Source: Cymbidium sinense
Taxonomy: Eukaryota; Streptophyta; Magnoliopsida; Asparagales; Orchidaceae
Assembly: GCA_021442155.1 (NCBI GenBank)
Contig: CM038221.1
Coordinates: 43,533,648-43,597,647 of the forward strand
Reading direction: 5' to 3'
Length of the DNA stretch: 64,000 bases
This document shows positions 23,901-34,475 of the stretch, in pieces (position 1 is the stretch's first letter; each line of letters begins with the position of its first letter). The translations under genes were made by a program, and so were the position numbers. The notes beneath the pieces were generated by a model. The model searched no databases, was not told the DNA's origin, and saw only the letters and a program-made list of their open reading frames with translations.

Positions 23901-26900
23901 GGCCATTCATCTGCGTGCTTTGGATGGGCAACCATGATCAAGACATGTAGGATCCATAGATTAATCCCTTAATACCACTTTATCTCGTCCGATCTCATTG
24001 ACGGGAGAAAGCGTACGCAATGTGGATGAGGAGAAAGCATGTAGCCACGCTAATGTGGCACTATGATGTGACAACTTAAGCTTCCCATCGCCATGTGGAA
24101 AGCATGCCGCATCGCCTCCAATGCATTGGGATTAATCATTTAATTAGGATTTAATTAATGGATAATCAAACTTTATAATTGCTTAACAAATTTTAGAACA
24201 ATTATAAAAATATAAAGTAAAATGTACTGTAAAGATATTCCTTAGGAGAATAATCTAAAATTATTTTTAATGGATTTTGAACAATGTATTTTCTTTAATT
24301 AGGGTTTTAATGAAAACTTAGTAGCCCTAATTACTCCCTAATAATTCCATTAATTCATTTCAAATTTCTCTGGTATATTTAGTGGGATGACCTCTACCTC
24401 CACTAATTTTCTTGGGATTTATTAATGAGTTAATTATGGAAATCATGTAATGAATCCTTAATCACTCTCTTTATGTAATTAAGGGTAATTAAGCATGTGA
24501 ATAGTGGTTTACCCCTTTTTTAAGTTAATTAAGCCTTGCTTAAGTGAAGAAGAGGTTTATGGAAAAGATTTGGGAATTTTCTCTAAGCCATTCCCTAAAC
24601 CCCTTTCCTTCCTTAATCCAAACTTAATTAAGGGCTAACCCACTAATCACCTACTTAATTAACTTGATAAAATTTTAAAATATTCCAGAACTTAATCAAT
24701 TCATCTTGGGTAGGTGCTTAGGTGTTCAATAACCTAAGTAGCTTAAGGAAATCAAAATCCAACCCACATGTGTGGGAAGGGTTATGAAAGTACTTAAATT
24801 AAACCCTTTAACTTAATTAATCACTAATTGTTAGCCAATTGCATTAGGCCCTTTCTTTCTTAAGTGCATTGCTGATTTAAATTCCTTGTGTGGTTTTATG
24901 CCATACATTAGCTCATAATTATGTGATTAAATATGTTAAAGTGGTGTAGGTAAGAGGTAATTAAGACACTTAATTCACAACTTAACCTAACCAAAACATA
25001 AAATTAACCTAATCACCTAAAAATTGAACTTAATAACTCACACATGGAGGAATGGATTAGGACCAACAAACTCATCTCATATTTCTCAAATTGAAATCAA
25101 ACTTAAACAAAATCCAAACTCTCCTTAAAATAATTTTGATTTACTTTAAATAATCTTAATCATAGGATTGTCTTTAGGAATTAATTAGGGTAGATGAATT
25201 TACATTGCTTTCATCACTTTATTTCTTTCATAACATGCTAAATGTGTATGTCACATGAAAATCATGCATTCATATTTTTTTTTAAAAAAATCAAATTTAA
25301 AATGAAATGTTTTCTTTATGTTAAATTTCATTTTTTTGGCTAAAGTAAGGATATGAATGGCTATTATCACTATTAAATCTAAAAAAAAATTATTTTAAAA
25401 CTTATGAATTAAACATCAAAATTGAAAGGTATGTTATTTAGAAGTACTTATGAGCTTGCATGTGAATAGCATAAAAATGTGTTATGTGATTTTCCCTCTC
25501 TTTGTTTACATAGAATTGTATAGTATTTGCAAAGTGTATAGTCCATTTGAAAAGGACATAACACTTGCTTAAATGCATTCCTATACACTCCAATGTCATG
25601 ACTTAAGAAGGACTTTCACATCACACATATAAATTAAACAATCAAACCAAAAAAAATAAACAAATATAAACTTTTGCATCTTTCTTTTCCATTCATTTCT
25701 TTTGTGCATGCATATGTATTTAAGGAAAGTGATATATTAGTCTGGACAACCCCAGGGTTGCGAGGCTTTAAGTAGCCCTAAGTAGGTCTTATACCTTACA
25801 CCCCTAGTGCTAATAATGGCATTGTACTCACTTATGCCTTTCATACATATAAATGTGCATGTGAAAAATGGATAAAAGAATCATTTTCTACTTAACAAAA
25901 TCATGCATCATAAAGCATCCAAATTTTTTTAAGTAACACTACTTAGCATTCATCATTAAGGTGTGCTAAACATTCCCATTTAGATTTATAGATATGCTTG
26001 GGATTCATCCATATGCATGTTACATATGTTGGGAAAGAAATGAAGTGATGTGTGTTATGTGAAAGTATTTCACTTTACTTAATCTTAAAATGCCTTTCTT
26101 TTTGAATATGTTTATTTAGGGAAAATCTAAACTAAGGATTAATTAAAACACATAATAAAATATTCACTAAAAAAGAATCAAATATGAATCTATCTTAGAA
26201 ATTACTTAAGGTAGGGAGGAGAGAGATGTTCCCTTCTCTTTTCCTCTCTTTATAACACTCAATAATTAATCCTAGATTCATTCAAACCTAATCAAAACAC
26301 AAAATAAAATTAACCCAAAACAACTAAACTACTTAAATTAAAACCATCCTCTAAGTTAAATATTTTTATACTTATAAAACTTCAACCTTAAAGCCTAGAT
26401 AAGCATACCACACAAACCTTAAATGGCACACACATTAGGTTAGGGCGGTGCATGGTTTGATGTTTGCTTTTATTTTGTGATGTATTATTTCTAGTCTGGA
26501 TGTTAGGGTGTATATGTATAGACTGAATGGTAGGACACTTTAGTATAATCATTATCTTATGCAGGTGATTGTGCTTAAGGGGAATTGTAATAAAAATATA
26601 AATTTTTTTTGTTGTACAGGTGCTTATGCCCCTAAGCATAATCCAAAATAGGCCAGGTGGACTTGGTTACTCATGTGTGGGGCGCTAAGTCCAATTTATA
26701 CACATACATTCTTGGGATTGTATGGTTTATTTGGCTAATATCTATTTTGCAGGTATTAGTTAGATTTTCTTTTTCTCATTTACATGTACTTTTGCAATTA
26801 ATTTTTTGGAATGATTGTTATGGGGGATTAGGATGAGCATTGGTCATAAGATCATGTATTATGTACCATGTGAAGCCTTTGGAGCATCCACATTCCAACC

Positions 26901-28519
26901 ATTGAAAAGAAGGAATCAAAGAAGAAAGAAGAAAGAAGAAAGAAGAAATGAAGAATGAAGACCGCCATAACATGAATTTTCTTGCTTAATTGTAATTAAT
27001 TCATTTGTAATCCGGGTTGTATAAGAGTAGAGCTCGGCTACCCAATTTATTTTTTGAGTTTGTGTGGTGGAGCCTGACCACAAATGGCCTTGTATTCCTT
27101 TGCATTAGTTTTATAAATTGATTGATATTTGTTTAACTTGCGCATTAAGATGACATCTTTTTCTAGTTTCTTCCTTGCTTTGATGTATGGCTTGGATGAT
27201 GATTAGGCTCTTAGGAAAATAAATTTTCTATCCAATTAAACAACCCAAATTAAAAATAAATAACTCATAACCTCACCTAAAATTTAGGTTATAAAATAAG
27301 ATAAATGAATTAGCAACCCCATAGCTGGATGTTGTCTTACTTTTCTAACATCATGCATAAAAAGCATATTATTTCACTCTTGATTGAGGCTTCCACCTTG
27401 CCGAGAACTTGGCTTGACCTATGAGAGCCATGGTGGAAACACACCTCCTTATCTTGATTTTGGCCCATAATCTAATTTCTCATGCATTAGGCATATAAAT
27501 CCCAAAGCCTATGTCAAATTGATTGTCCAAAATAAAAATAAAATGTAACAAAATTTGCATTAGATTTAAGTCATTAAAGCATGCCCTACATGATCTAGTC
27601 TCTTAGGGAGTGTGTTTAAGGACTTAGTCTCTTTCTAAATAAACAATAGCTTAACTATCTTGCAAAAACATTTGACTTGCCTATATATTTTAAAATCATA
27701 GGAGGAGTTAGTTGGCCCACTGTAAGTCAATGGTTTATCCTCTCTTATGGAGGTAAACTAAATACCCATTTTGCATTAGATTTAGGTCGTGCTTTTAGCC
27801 CTCGCGAAAGCTCCCTAAATTTAGGTTCAGGGATTACTACTTTCCTTTGTAGGCGTCGAGCATAAATCCTCACCTCTTAGAAATTTCAGTGACCTTGTAT
27901 CATGGAATTATAAGCCCTAACATTCTAATAAAAATTCAACTCAAACAAATTAATTCAATTTCAAAATTCTAAGGCCCAACCATAGGGTAGTTTGGGATGA
28001 TTACTAGGCTTCCTAGTATCTTAAGCATCCCCTACTTATTTTCATTTGGCTTCGATAAGAACTCCCTCCTCTTGATCGATCCCACTTGACTTTATAAAAA
28101 TAAATCAATCGATTGATAGTCATACCTTTTAAAATCTTTTGAGAAAATGATCATTTATCTTACTTGAGAGTATTCCTAAGGAATCCTGCTCCTTAGAATT
28201 TAATTACTATGGGGGCTTGCCCCTATAGGGAACTTAACGAACCCGATTTAAAATAAACTCCACTTTGCTTTTCTATGTAAAGTAGAGGAAGAATCTTTGG
28301 TACATTCTGAAGACCCATAGTCCTTAGGAGTCCTTATTGAGGTGATCAGGTCCATTATAGGGTGGTGTCTTATCTCTCAAGATAGTACATCTTTCCTCAA
28401 TGTCGCACTCATCCCTAATAAGAACATCAGAGATCTCATATATCTCAAAAGGTGTATATTTTTACTTTCATTTACCCATCTAAAAGGATAGATGAAAGCA
28501 TAAATAATCTCACCACACA
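20985..28519 (+). repeat. Nested giant LTR in opposite orientation (copy C)
   Basis: The whole segment is the reverse complement, with divergence, of the two LTRs of the host element. It starts 'TGTTGACCTC' exactly where the RNase H reading ends and finishes with 'CACCACACA' where the other half of RNase H begins. Internal order mirrors the others: GGTCAA/TTGACC array (22,020-22,900), GC-rich core (23,700-24,130), then the AT-rich half with the shared block at 25,745-25,810. It has no internal coding region, so it is best read as a solo LTR. A shared 'GTG' on both sides is the only hint of a target duplication. The trinucleotide tract GAAGAAA at 26,905-26,960 is a local microsatellite. Confidence 0.85.
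22020..22910. repeat. Cryptic ~150-bp tandem array (nested LTR)
   Basis: Reverse-complement counterpart of the GGTCAA-rich array. The anchor 'ATTGATTGAAAC' and variants appears near 22,265, 22,430 and 22,585, about 155-165 bases apart. Confidence 0.6.
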
Positions 28520-29700
28520 CGCCAAGGGAGTCATCCAATACAGTAGTGTAAAGGATCAATGGCTTGCCAGGGATAGGGGCTGCTAGAACTGGCGGCTTCA
28601 CCAAATTCTAATTGATGTCTTCAAAAGCATGCTGACACTTATCATCCCACTTGAACTTCGCATCTTTTTTGACAAGTGCTAAAAATGGCTTGCATCTCCC
28701 CGATAGATTGGAGATAAAGCGTCTTAGATACGCCACCCACCCTTGAAATGATCTGAGTTGGGTTAGACTTTTAAAGGGTGGCATTTCTAAGATAGTTTTG
28801 ATATTTTCTAAGTCTATCTCTATTCCCTCGTCTCATACAACAAACCCAAGGAACTTTCCTGAAGCTACTCTGAATGCACACTTCAAGGGGTTCATTTTGA
28901 TGTTAAATTATCTTAACCATTCGAAAACTACTCTCAAGTCAAACAGGTGATCTTCTTTTTCTTTGCTTTTGACTACTAGATCATCAACAAAGCATTCAAC
29001 TTGATGATGAATGAGTTCGTTGAAGATAGTCATGGCCCATTGGTATGTTACCAAGATTTTAAGGCCAAAAGGCATGACCTTATAATAATAGATTCATCTT
29101 CAAAAAGTAGTATTTCTTTCATCCTCGGGGGCCATCTTGATTTAGTTGTAGCCATATGACCCATCCATAAAGAGGAATACTGCATGAGATGAGGCAATAT
29201 CCACCATTAATTCTGGTATAGGAAGTGGAAATTCATCCTTAAGACATCCCTTATTTAAGTCCCTGAAATTGACATATATGCGAATTTGACCATTTTTTTT
29301 CTTAACTGGGATGACATTGGCTAACCAGGTAGGGTATTTTTCTTCCCTGATGAAACCAGTATCAATCAATTTCTTGATTTCAAAAATGGCCTGTTATTCA
29401 ATTTTTAATCTCATGTGTCTAGGAACTTGATTGATATGGTTAGCATTAGGGGTCTATTACTAGTTTATGGACTGTTATGTTAGGAGATAATTCGGGCATC
29501 TCCTCATAGCTCCATGCAAAGCAGTCCCTAAACTCTAGCCTAACTAAGTCATTAGTTTCTTCTTCATTCAAGAGAAATGTATGTATGGAGGATCTTCTTA
29601 TCCCGAGGTTGATTGAGCTTGTCAATAGTTGAATGGATTTATTCTTCAAATTTTAGAGGTGCATCCTTGATTTGAAGATCATATGGATCATCTGAAGTTT
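28520..29700 (-). pseudogene. Reverse transcriptase of the giant Tat element
   Basis: On the minus strand the module opens at about 29,600 with 'EFRDCFAWSYEEMPELSP', the standard Tat pre-RT signature. The fingers follow as 'YPTWLANVIPVKKKNGQIRI', 'VNFRDLNKGCLKDEFPLP' and 'FLFMDGSYGYN' (family FMDGYSGYN). The palm continues with a 'MPFGLK' piece near 29,075 and the catalytic box 'FVDDLVV' at about 28,975-28,997, both Asp kept. Then 'GKFLGFVV' and 'PFKSLTQLRSFQG' lead to the connection and the start of RNase H, cut at 28,520 by the nested LTR. Stops near 29,420 and elsewhere break the frame. It would copy the element RNA into cDNA. Confidence 0.88.
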
Positions 29701-30700
29701 TTAAACACACCTCCTTATGGGAGTTAGTGTGGATTGAGAAGATCCTATCAGATTCTAGATAATTGGTGACAACTAAGTAGTAACCATCATCGTCGATTGA
29801 ACCCACCATACCGAATCCTAGTCTTGACCTTGATTGTGCATCCCCGCCTTTGTTGTTCCACTATTTCTCAAAATACTTTGATCTATGCCTGGACCATGTA
29901 TGAGGAATCAAATCTTTCTTTGCAAGATTAAGAACATAAGGTGAGTACCAATCAAAAGGTAATTCCATTAAATCTTTATATGAATTATCCTCAAGTTCTA
30001 CATCTACTTCTAGACTTGAGGATGATGATCCCAATAAGAATATCTTTATCTTGACATTAATGAAAGACCAAGGGGCCTGCTTAACTATTAAACCTTCAAT
30101 TTTTTAAGAAGAAATTGAGGTCAGAGCTGAAGTTCCTAACTCTGTCTTATAGTTTTACATAATCTTGATTCGAATACATCCGTGCTTTGCTTGGAGGCCT
30201 AGTCTTCATCACTGTCTAGCTCAAGCATCATCTCTAATGAAATCCACTGAGAGGGGTTGACTGGTATGCTAATCACGTGAGACTCATCCTCTGAGCTGGA
30301 TTCAAAGTCTATGTGAATAGCAGGGATACTCTTGTGAACTGGAATATAGCCCCTATTTACTGGTCGCCAACTAGGGGGTCTTCCACCTCTGGAATTGCCT
30401 CTGTATCTGCCTCTGCCTCTACCTGGTGAAGGTCGAGTCATCTTACCCATATGCTCATATGGTGGAATGAACTGTGGGTAGAATGTGAGATGTGGCTCTA
30501 CCTCTTCCTTGGTATCCCTTTCTCGTTGACTTGTATTTTTCTTTTTTTTCTTTTTCTTTTTCTTTTGTATTTGAATTTTGACCAAGTTCATGAGGAAAGG
30601 TGTTTTGAGGAAGATAGTAGGTTGCATCTTTATATATCTTAACCTCTCTGATTGAAAATGACCTTTCATCTCCTTTGACGCAGTATTCGATTACATTTTT
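29701..30700 (-). pseudogene. Protease-RT linker with RG-rich segment
   Basis: This minus-strand region joins protease to RT. A 156-codon stretch (30,199-30,669) contains a lysine run, then an arginine-glycine rich piece 'SPGRGRGRYRGNSRGGRPP' at about 30,365-30,430, followed by an acidic tail with 'ESSSEDESH' and 'ELDSDED'. RG-rich pieces often bind RNA, but the role here is not known. The rest (29,700-30,190) is an acidic, poorly conserved chain with stops. The neighbouring frame at 30,600-30,710 holds the end of the protease module with 'LHQ' and 'FP..LGQNSN'. It is probably a spacer of the polyprotein, not a separate gene. Confidence 0.55.
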
Positions 30701-31250
30701 TGAAAATTGATGCACTAATGGAGGGAGGATGGAATCATCTTATTCTGGTGTATCCAATGCCTATCAAGCAATTCAGTGAATAAAGTATTTGAATCAATTA
30801 TATAGAACTTGGCTGCTGTCTTCCAGTCACTTATTTCCAAAGGTAACATTATGGAGCCTAAAACCCTCTCACCTTGTTCATTGAATCCTCTCAACATCAT
30901 CTAATCTCCTCAAAGTGCAAAGATATCGATCTTCAAATAGACAAGGGTCTTTAGACTCATAATATTCACCGATGCACCTGGATCATCTAAAACCCTTGAA
31001 AGTATGAATTTGTCCATATCCAATATGATTTAGAGGGGGCGGTTATGCTCCATGTCCCCGAGAAGAAAGCCTTCATCTGTGAATGTGAATCCCTGAGCTT
31101 CTTTTACATAATGTGCCTCTTGTCCAATAGCAGTCAGCTGAGCTAAGCATATCTTTGGATTAAGAATTGCCTTGATTAATGATTTCCTCGTCTCTTTGGA
31201 TAAGATAAGGGCATCATATATGCTTAACTTAGATAACAACTTTTTTATTG
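30700..31250 (-). pseudogene. Aspartic protease of the giant Tat element
   Basis: The minus strand shows 'LSIYDALILSKETRKSLIKA' and 'GFTFTDEGFLLGDMEHNRPL', then, after a stop near 31,030, 'DMDKFILSRVLDDPGASVNI' with the catalytic site (family VDGGSAVNIM), then 'RGFNEQGERVLGSIMLPLEI' and 'LLDRHWIHQNKMIPSSLH'. This is the retropepsin block specific to Tat elements, upstream of RT as expected. The catalytic triplet is changed to Asp-Pro-Gly-Ala-Ser, and at least two stops split the frame, so it would not be active. It would process the polyprotein. Confidence 0.82.
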
Positions 31251-32100
31251 AGCGAGGACATTGTAATCCACTTTGGGCTGATCCTCCACAAGCATATCCA
31301 TGAGTGGAGCATCCTGTGGAGGGGCTTCTTATTCATTGGTACCAATGACTTATTTACCCTTATCTTGAGGTGTTGCCCTAGGAGGTAGAACATTGCCACT
31401 ACGGAGGTTAACTTTGGTGATCTCTTATGGCAGTTTAGTGGAAGATTCTACCTGTTCATCAGGCTCACCTACAGCTTCTCCTATAGGACCCTCAAAATCA
31501 GATGATTCCAAGTCTATCTTAATAGGTGAACCTGTAGTATTTAGAAAAAGGAAAGTCCACTTTTGAATCAGAAAGAGGAAGATCAGAGTTGTTATAATTA
31601 TTTGGGCTTGGAGAGTTTTCTAAAAGAGTAGAGTTAGACAACCCATCATAAGTGACACAGATGTAATTTAAACTAGCTTCATTCTTTGATTTCTTGGATT
31701 TAAAAGGAGGTACATAGTAAAAATCTAGTAAAGTAAGAGGGATGAGGGATTTGATGCCCTCATTCGCTGATACAAGATCTCTACTAGAAGAAGAGCTAGC
31801 TGAAGTAGAAGTGCTGGCTGAAGTAGCAGCTACAACGATGGATTGGAGGCTGGACTCGGTTCATGGCTGTGCTACTTAGCTATCCCGGGCAAGTGTGGAC
31901 TGCTGCTGCTGCTATTGAGCTCGCACTTTCCCTAAGTTGTTTGTGGCAACTTGCGAACCTTCCTTGATGTTGGAGGTTTGAGCTACCTTGGGCACCTGAA
32001 AGGAAAGATTTTTTATTTTTTGAAATAATCTTTTTAGAGGTTCGGGATAAATAGATATCCCAACATTCTTTTATCTTAAGAGCTGCGGGCATCCCTTTCC
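31250..32100 (-). pseudogene. Pre-protease polyprotein region, possibly gag end
   Basis: Minus-strand frames here give a low-complexity chain: a start-like stretch at 31,880-32,092 with 'NKKSFLSGAQGSSNLQHQGR', a Gln/Ala-rich part (a CAG/GCT tract near 31,900), a long Ser/Thr/Ala-rich stretch near 31,760-31,840, then 'LPLTLLDFYYVPPF'-like sequence and finally 'PPQDAPLMDMLVEDQPK', which leads into the protease block. No capsid helix pattern and no CCHC zinc knuckle were found. It may be the C-terminal remnant of gag or a spacer. Real identity is unclear. Confidence 0.4.
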
Positions 32101-32159
32101 TTTGATTGCTTCAATTGTGGTTGCTTGATTCTATCTTTTGATATTGAGTCGAAACCCAC

Positions 32160-34110
32160 ATTTCAACAAACTTGGTTATGTTGAATGGGATTCAAATATT
32201 TTGGAGAGATTTTTTATGCTTCCATTGGTTCATATTTGAATTTGATTTTTATGTTTGGGGACCCTTTATTTAACAAATTTGAGTATGTTAAATAGAGGGT
32301 CAATTGATTTTATTTTTTTATTTTGATTTTGTGATTTTTACTCATTTAACAACTTTGGATATGCTAGATGAGATGTTTGAAAACAATTTTCTTCTTTTGC
32401 TTGTTTTCTTATGATGTGAATCATGTGTGAATTTAAAAATGGAATCTTTAGTTAGCGAATTTGTGTATGCTAAATAAAACCCATATCTAATTTTGATTTT
32501 GAGTTTGACAAATAGGATCTTTATTTAGCAAATTTGGGTATGCTAAATAAAGTCCAAATGTGTTTGATTTTTTTTTTTGGGTTTTTATTTTTTGGTGTTT
32601 AGATTTTATGTTATTTTTGAAAGGAGGGATTTATATTTAACATTTATATTTAACAAGCATGGTATGTTAAATGGAATCCAATTTTTATTTTTAAAAGATG
32701 AAAATTTTTGTGTGTGATTATTGCTTTTTAAAGAGGAGGAAATTCAAACTTAACACATGTGGAATGTGTTGAGTAGAGTTTGAATTGGTGTGATTTTGTT
32801 TGAAGATAAAGTCTCCATCCAACAAGTTTGGATATATTGAATGAAGAGGCTTATCTTCAAATTTTGTAATTTTTGAAAAGGAAGAAACTCTAACTTCAAC
32901 ATATGTGAGATATATATTGAAATGGAATTTTAATTTTCTCATGTGATTTTTTATTTGGAAATGAAATCTTCATTCAATAAATTTGGGTATATTGAGTGAG
33001 GATGTTCGTTTGCAAGTATGTGCTTTTTAAAAAGGAGATTTTGGTTTTTATTTGTGAATGAAATCTTCATTCAACAATTTTGGGTATATTTAAATGAGGA
33101 TGTTCATATGTGTTTTTTTTTTTTGAAAAGATGATTTTTTATTTTGTTTTGAAATGAAATCTTCATTCAATAAATTTGAGTATATTGAATGAGGATGTTC
33201 ATTTGTGCTTTTTAAAAAGATAATTTTTGATTTTGTTTGAAATGAAATCTTCATTCAATAAATTTGGGTATATTGAATGAGGATGTTCATATGTGATTTT
33301 TGAAAAGATGATTTTTCATTTTGTTTGAAAATGAAAACTTCATTCAATAAATTTGGGTATATTGAATGAGGATGTTCATTTGTGCTTTTTGAAAAAAAAA
33401 ATGATTTTTGATTTTGTTTGAAAATGAAATCTTCATTAAATAAATTTTGATATATTGAATGAGGACATTCATATGTGCTTTTTGAAAAGATGATTTTTTT
33501 TATTTTCTTTAGAAAATGAAATCTTCATTCAATAAATTTAGATATATTGAATGAGGATGTTCATTTGTGCTTTTGAAAAGATGGTTTTTGATTTTATTTG
33601 GGAATAAAATATTCAATCAATAAATTTGGGTATATTGAATGAGGGTCTACATTTGTGCTTTTTTAAAAAAATATTTATGATTTTTTTTGAAAAATGAAAT
33701 CTTCATTCAATAAATTTAGGTATATTGAATGAGAATATTCATATGTGCCTTTTGAAAAGATGATTTTTAATTTTTGTTTGGAAATGAAATCTTCATTCAA
33801 TAAATTTTGGTATATTGAATGAGGATGTTCATTTATGCTTTATGGGAAAGATGATTTTTGATTTTGTTTGAAAATGAAATCTTCATTCAATAAATTTGGG
33901 TATATTGAATGAGGATGTTCATTTGTGCTTTTTGAAAGATAATTTTTGATTTTGTTTGAAATGAAATCTTCATTCAATAAATTTTGGTATGTTGAGTGAG
34001 GATATTCATATTTTCTTTTTGAAAAGATGGCTTTAATTTTATTTTTGAAAAGATCATACATGTAACAATCTTGAAGATTTTTAGATGAGGTTGAGTTATG
34101 AAATTTTTTG
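32160..34110 (-). repeat. Array of about 20 hairpin repeats with covarying arms
   Basis: From about 32,960 to 34,000 twelve units of 82-104 bases share 'GAAATCTTCATTCAATA', a loop AATTTGGGTA (or close) and the returning arm TATTGAATG, so each can fold into a nine-base stem (perfect at about 33,171, 33,253, 33,341, 33,528, 33,704, 33,794 and 33,881). Older units from 32,160 keep spacing and loop but have other arms: TTCAACA with TGTTGAA (32,162), ATTTAACA with TGTTAAAT (near 32,268 and 32,648), and TTATTTAGCA with TGCTAAATAA (32,521). The array lies in the leader between primer site and protease region. The dispersed open frames over it are not genes. Confidence 0.88.
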
Positions 34111-34456
34111 TGCAAATATTTTATTATGTGAATTTTGGAAAAGTGATTTTGAAAAGCGATATTTTTATAAAGGATTTATTTTTCTTTATTTTTAGAATGA
34201 GCTTTTACCTTACCATAGTGATGGTAAGAAAAAGGTCTTTAGTTATCTCTTTTGATTAAATTTTATTTTCACCTGGGAGACCTAACAGGGTTTTAAGACC
34301 TACATGAGTGAGGTCCTAAAACCAAGGATGTTAGCTTAAGGATAAAATGAGCTAAGTGCCAACAAAAAAGAAGGATAGTCTCAGACTCATATGAAATACA
34401 AATATACTATCGATACTTAGAGATAATGATCATTTACCAAAGATGGAGAGAGGAAC
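34110..34456 (-). other. Leader with further stem-loops
   Basis: Between the array and the primer site are more inverted repeats of similar design: CTTACCAT with ATGGTAAG near 34,212-34,230, and GGTTTTAAGACCT returning as AGGTCCTAAAACC near 34,291-34,324. No coding potential is seen. Confidence 0.55.
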
Positions 34457-34475
34457 TTTCCCAGTGGAGTCGTCA
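34457..34475 (-). other. Primer-binding site of the giant Tat element
   Basis: On the minus strand the sequence reads TGACGACTCCACTGGGAAA, eight bases after the LTR end 'ACACCACA'. It fits the TGGCGACTCC(A/G)CTGGG primer site known from Tat/Ogre elements, with one G-to-A change. It sets the orientation of the whole element. I have not verified which tRNA would pair. Confidence 0.75.

Noticed and set aside
32963..34000. CRISPR-like look of the regular palindromic repeats
   Set aside because: The sequences between the palindromes are themselves repeated, not unique, and the context is a plant retroelement.
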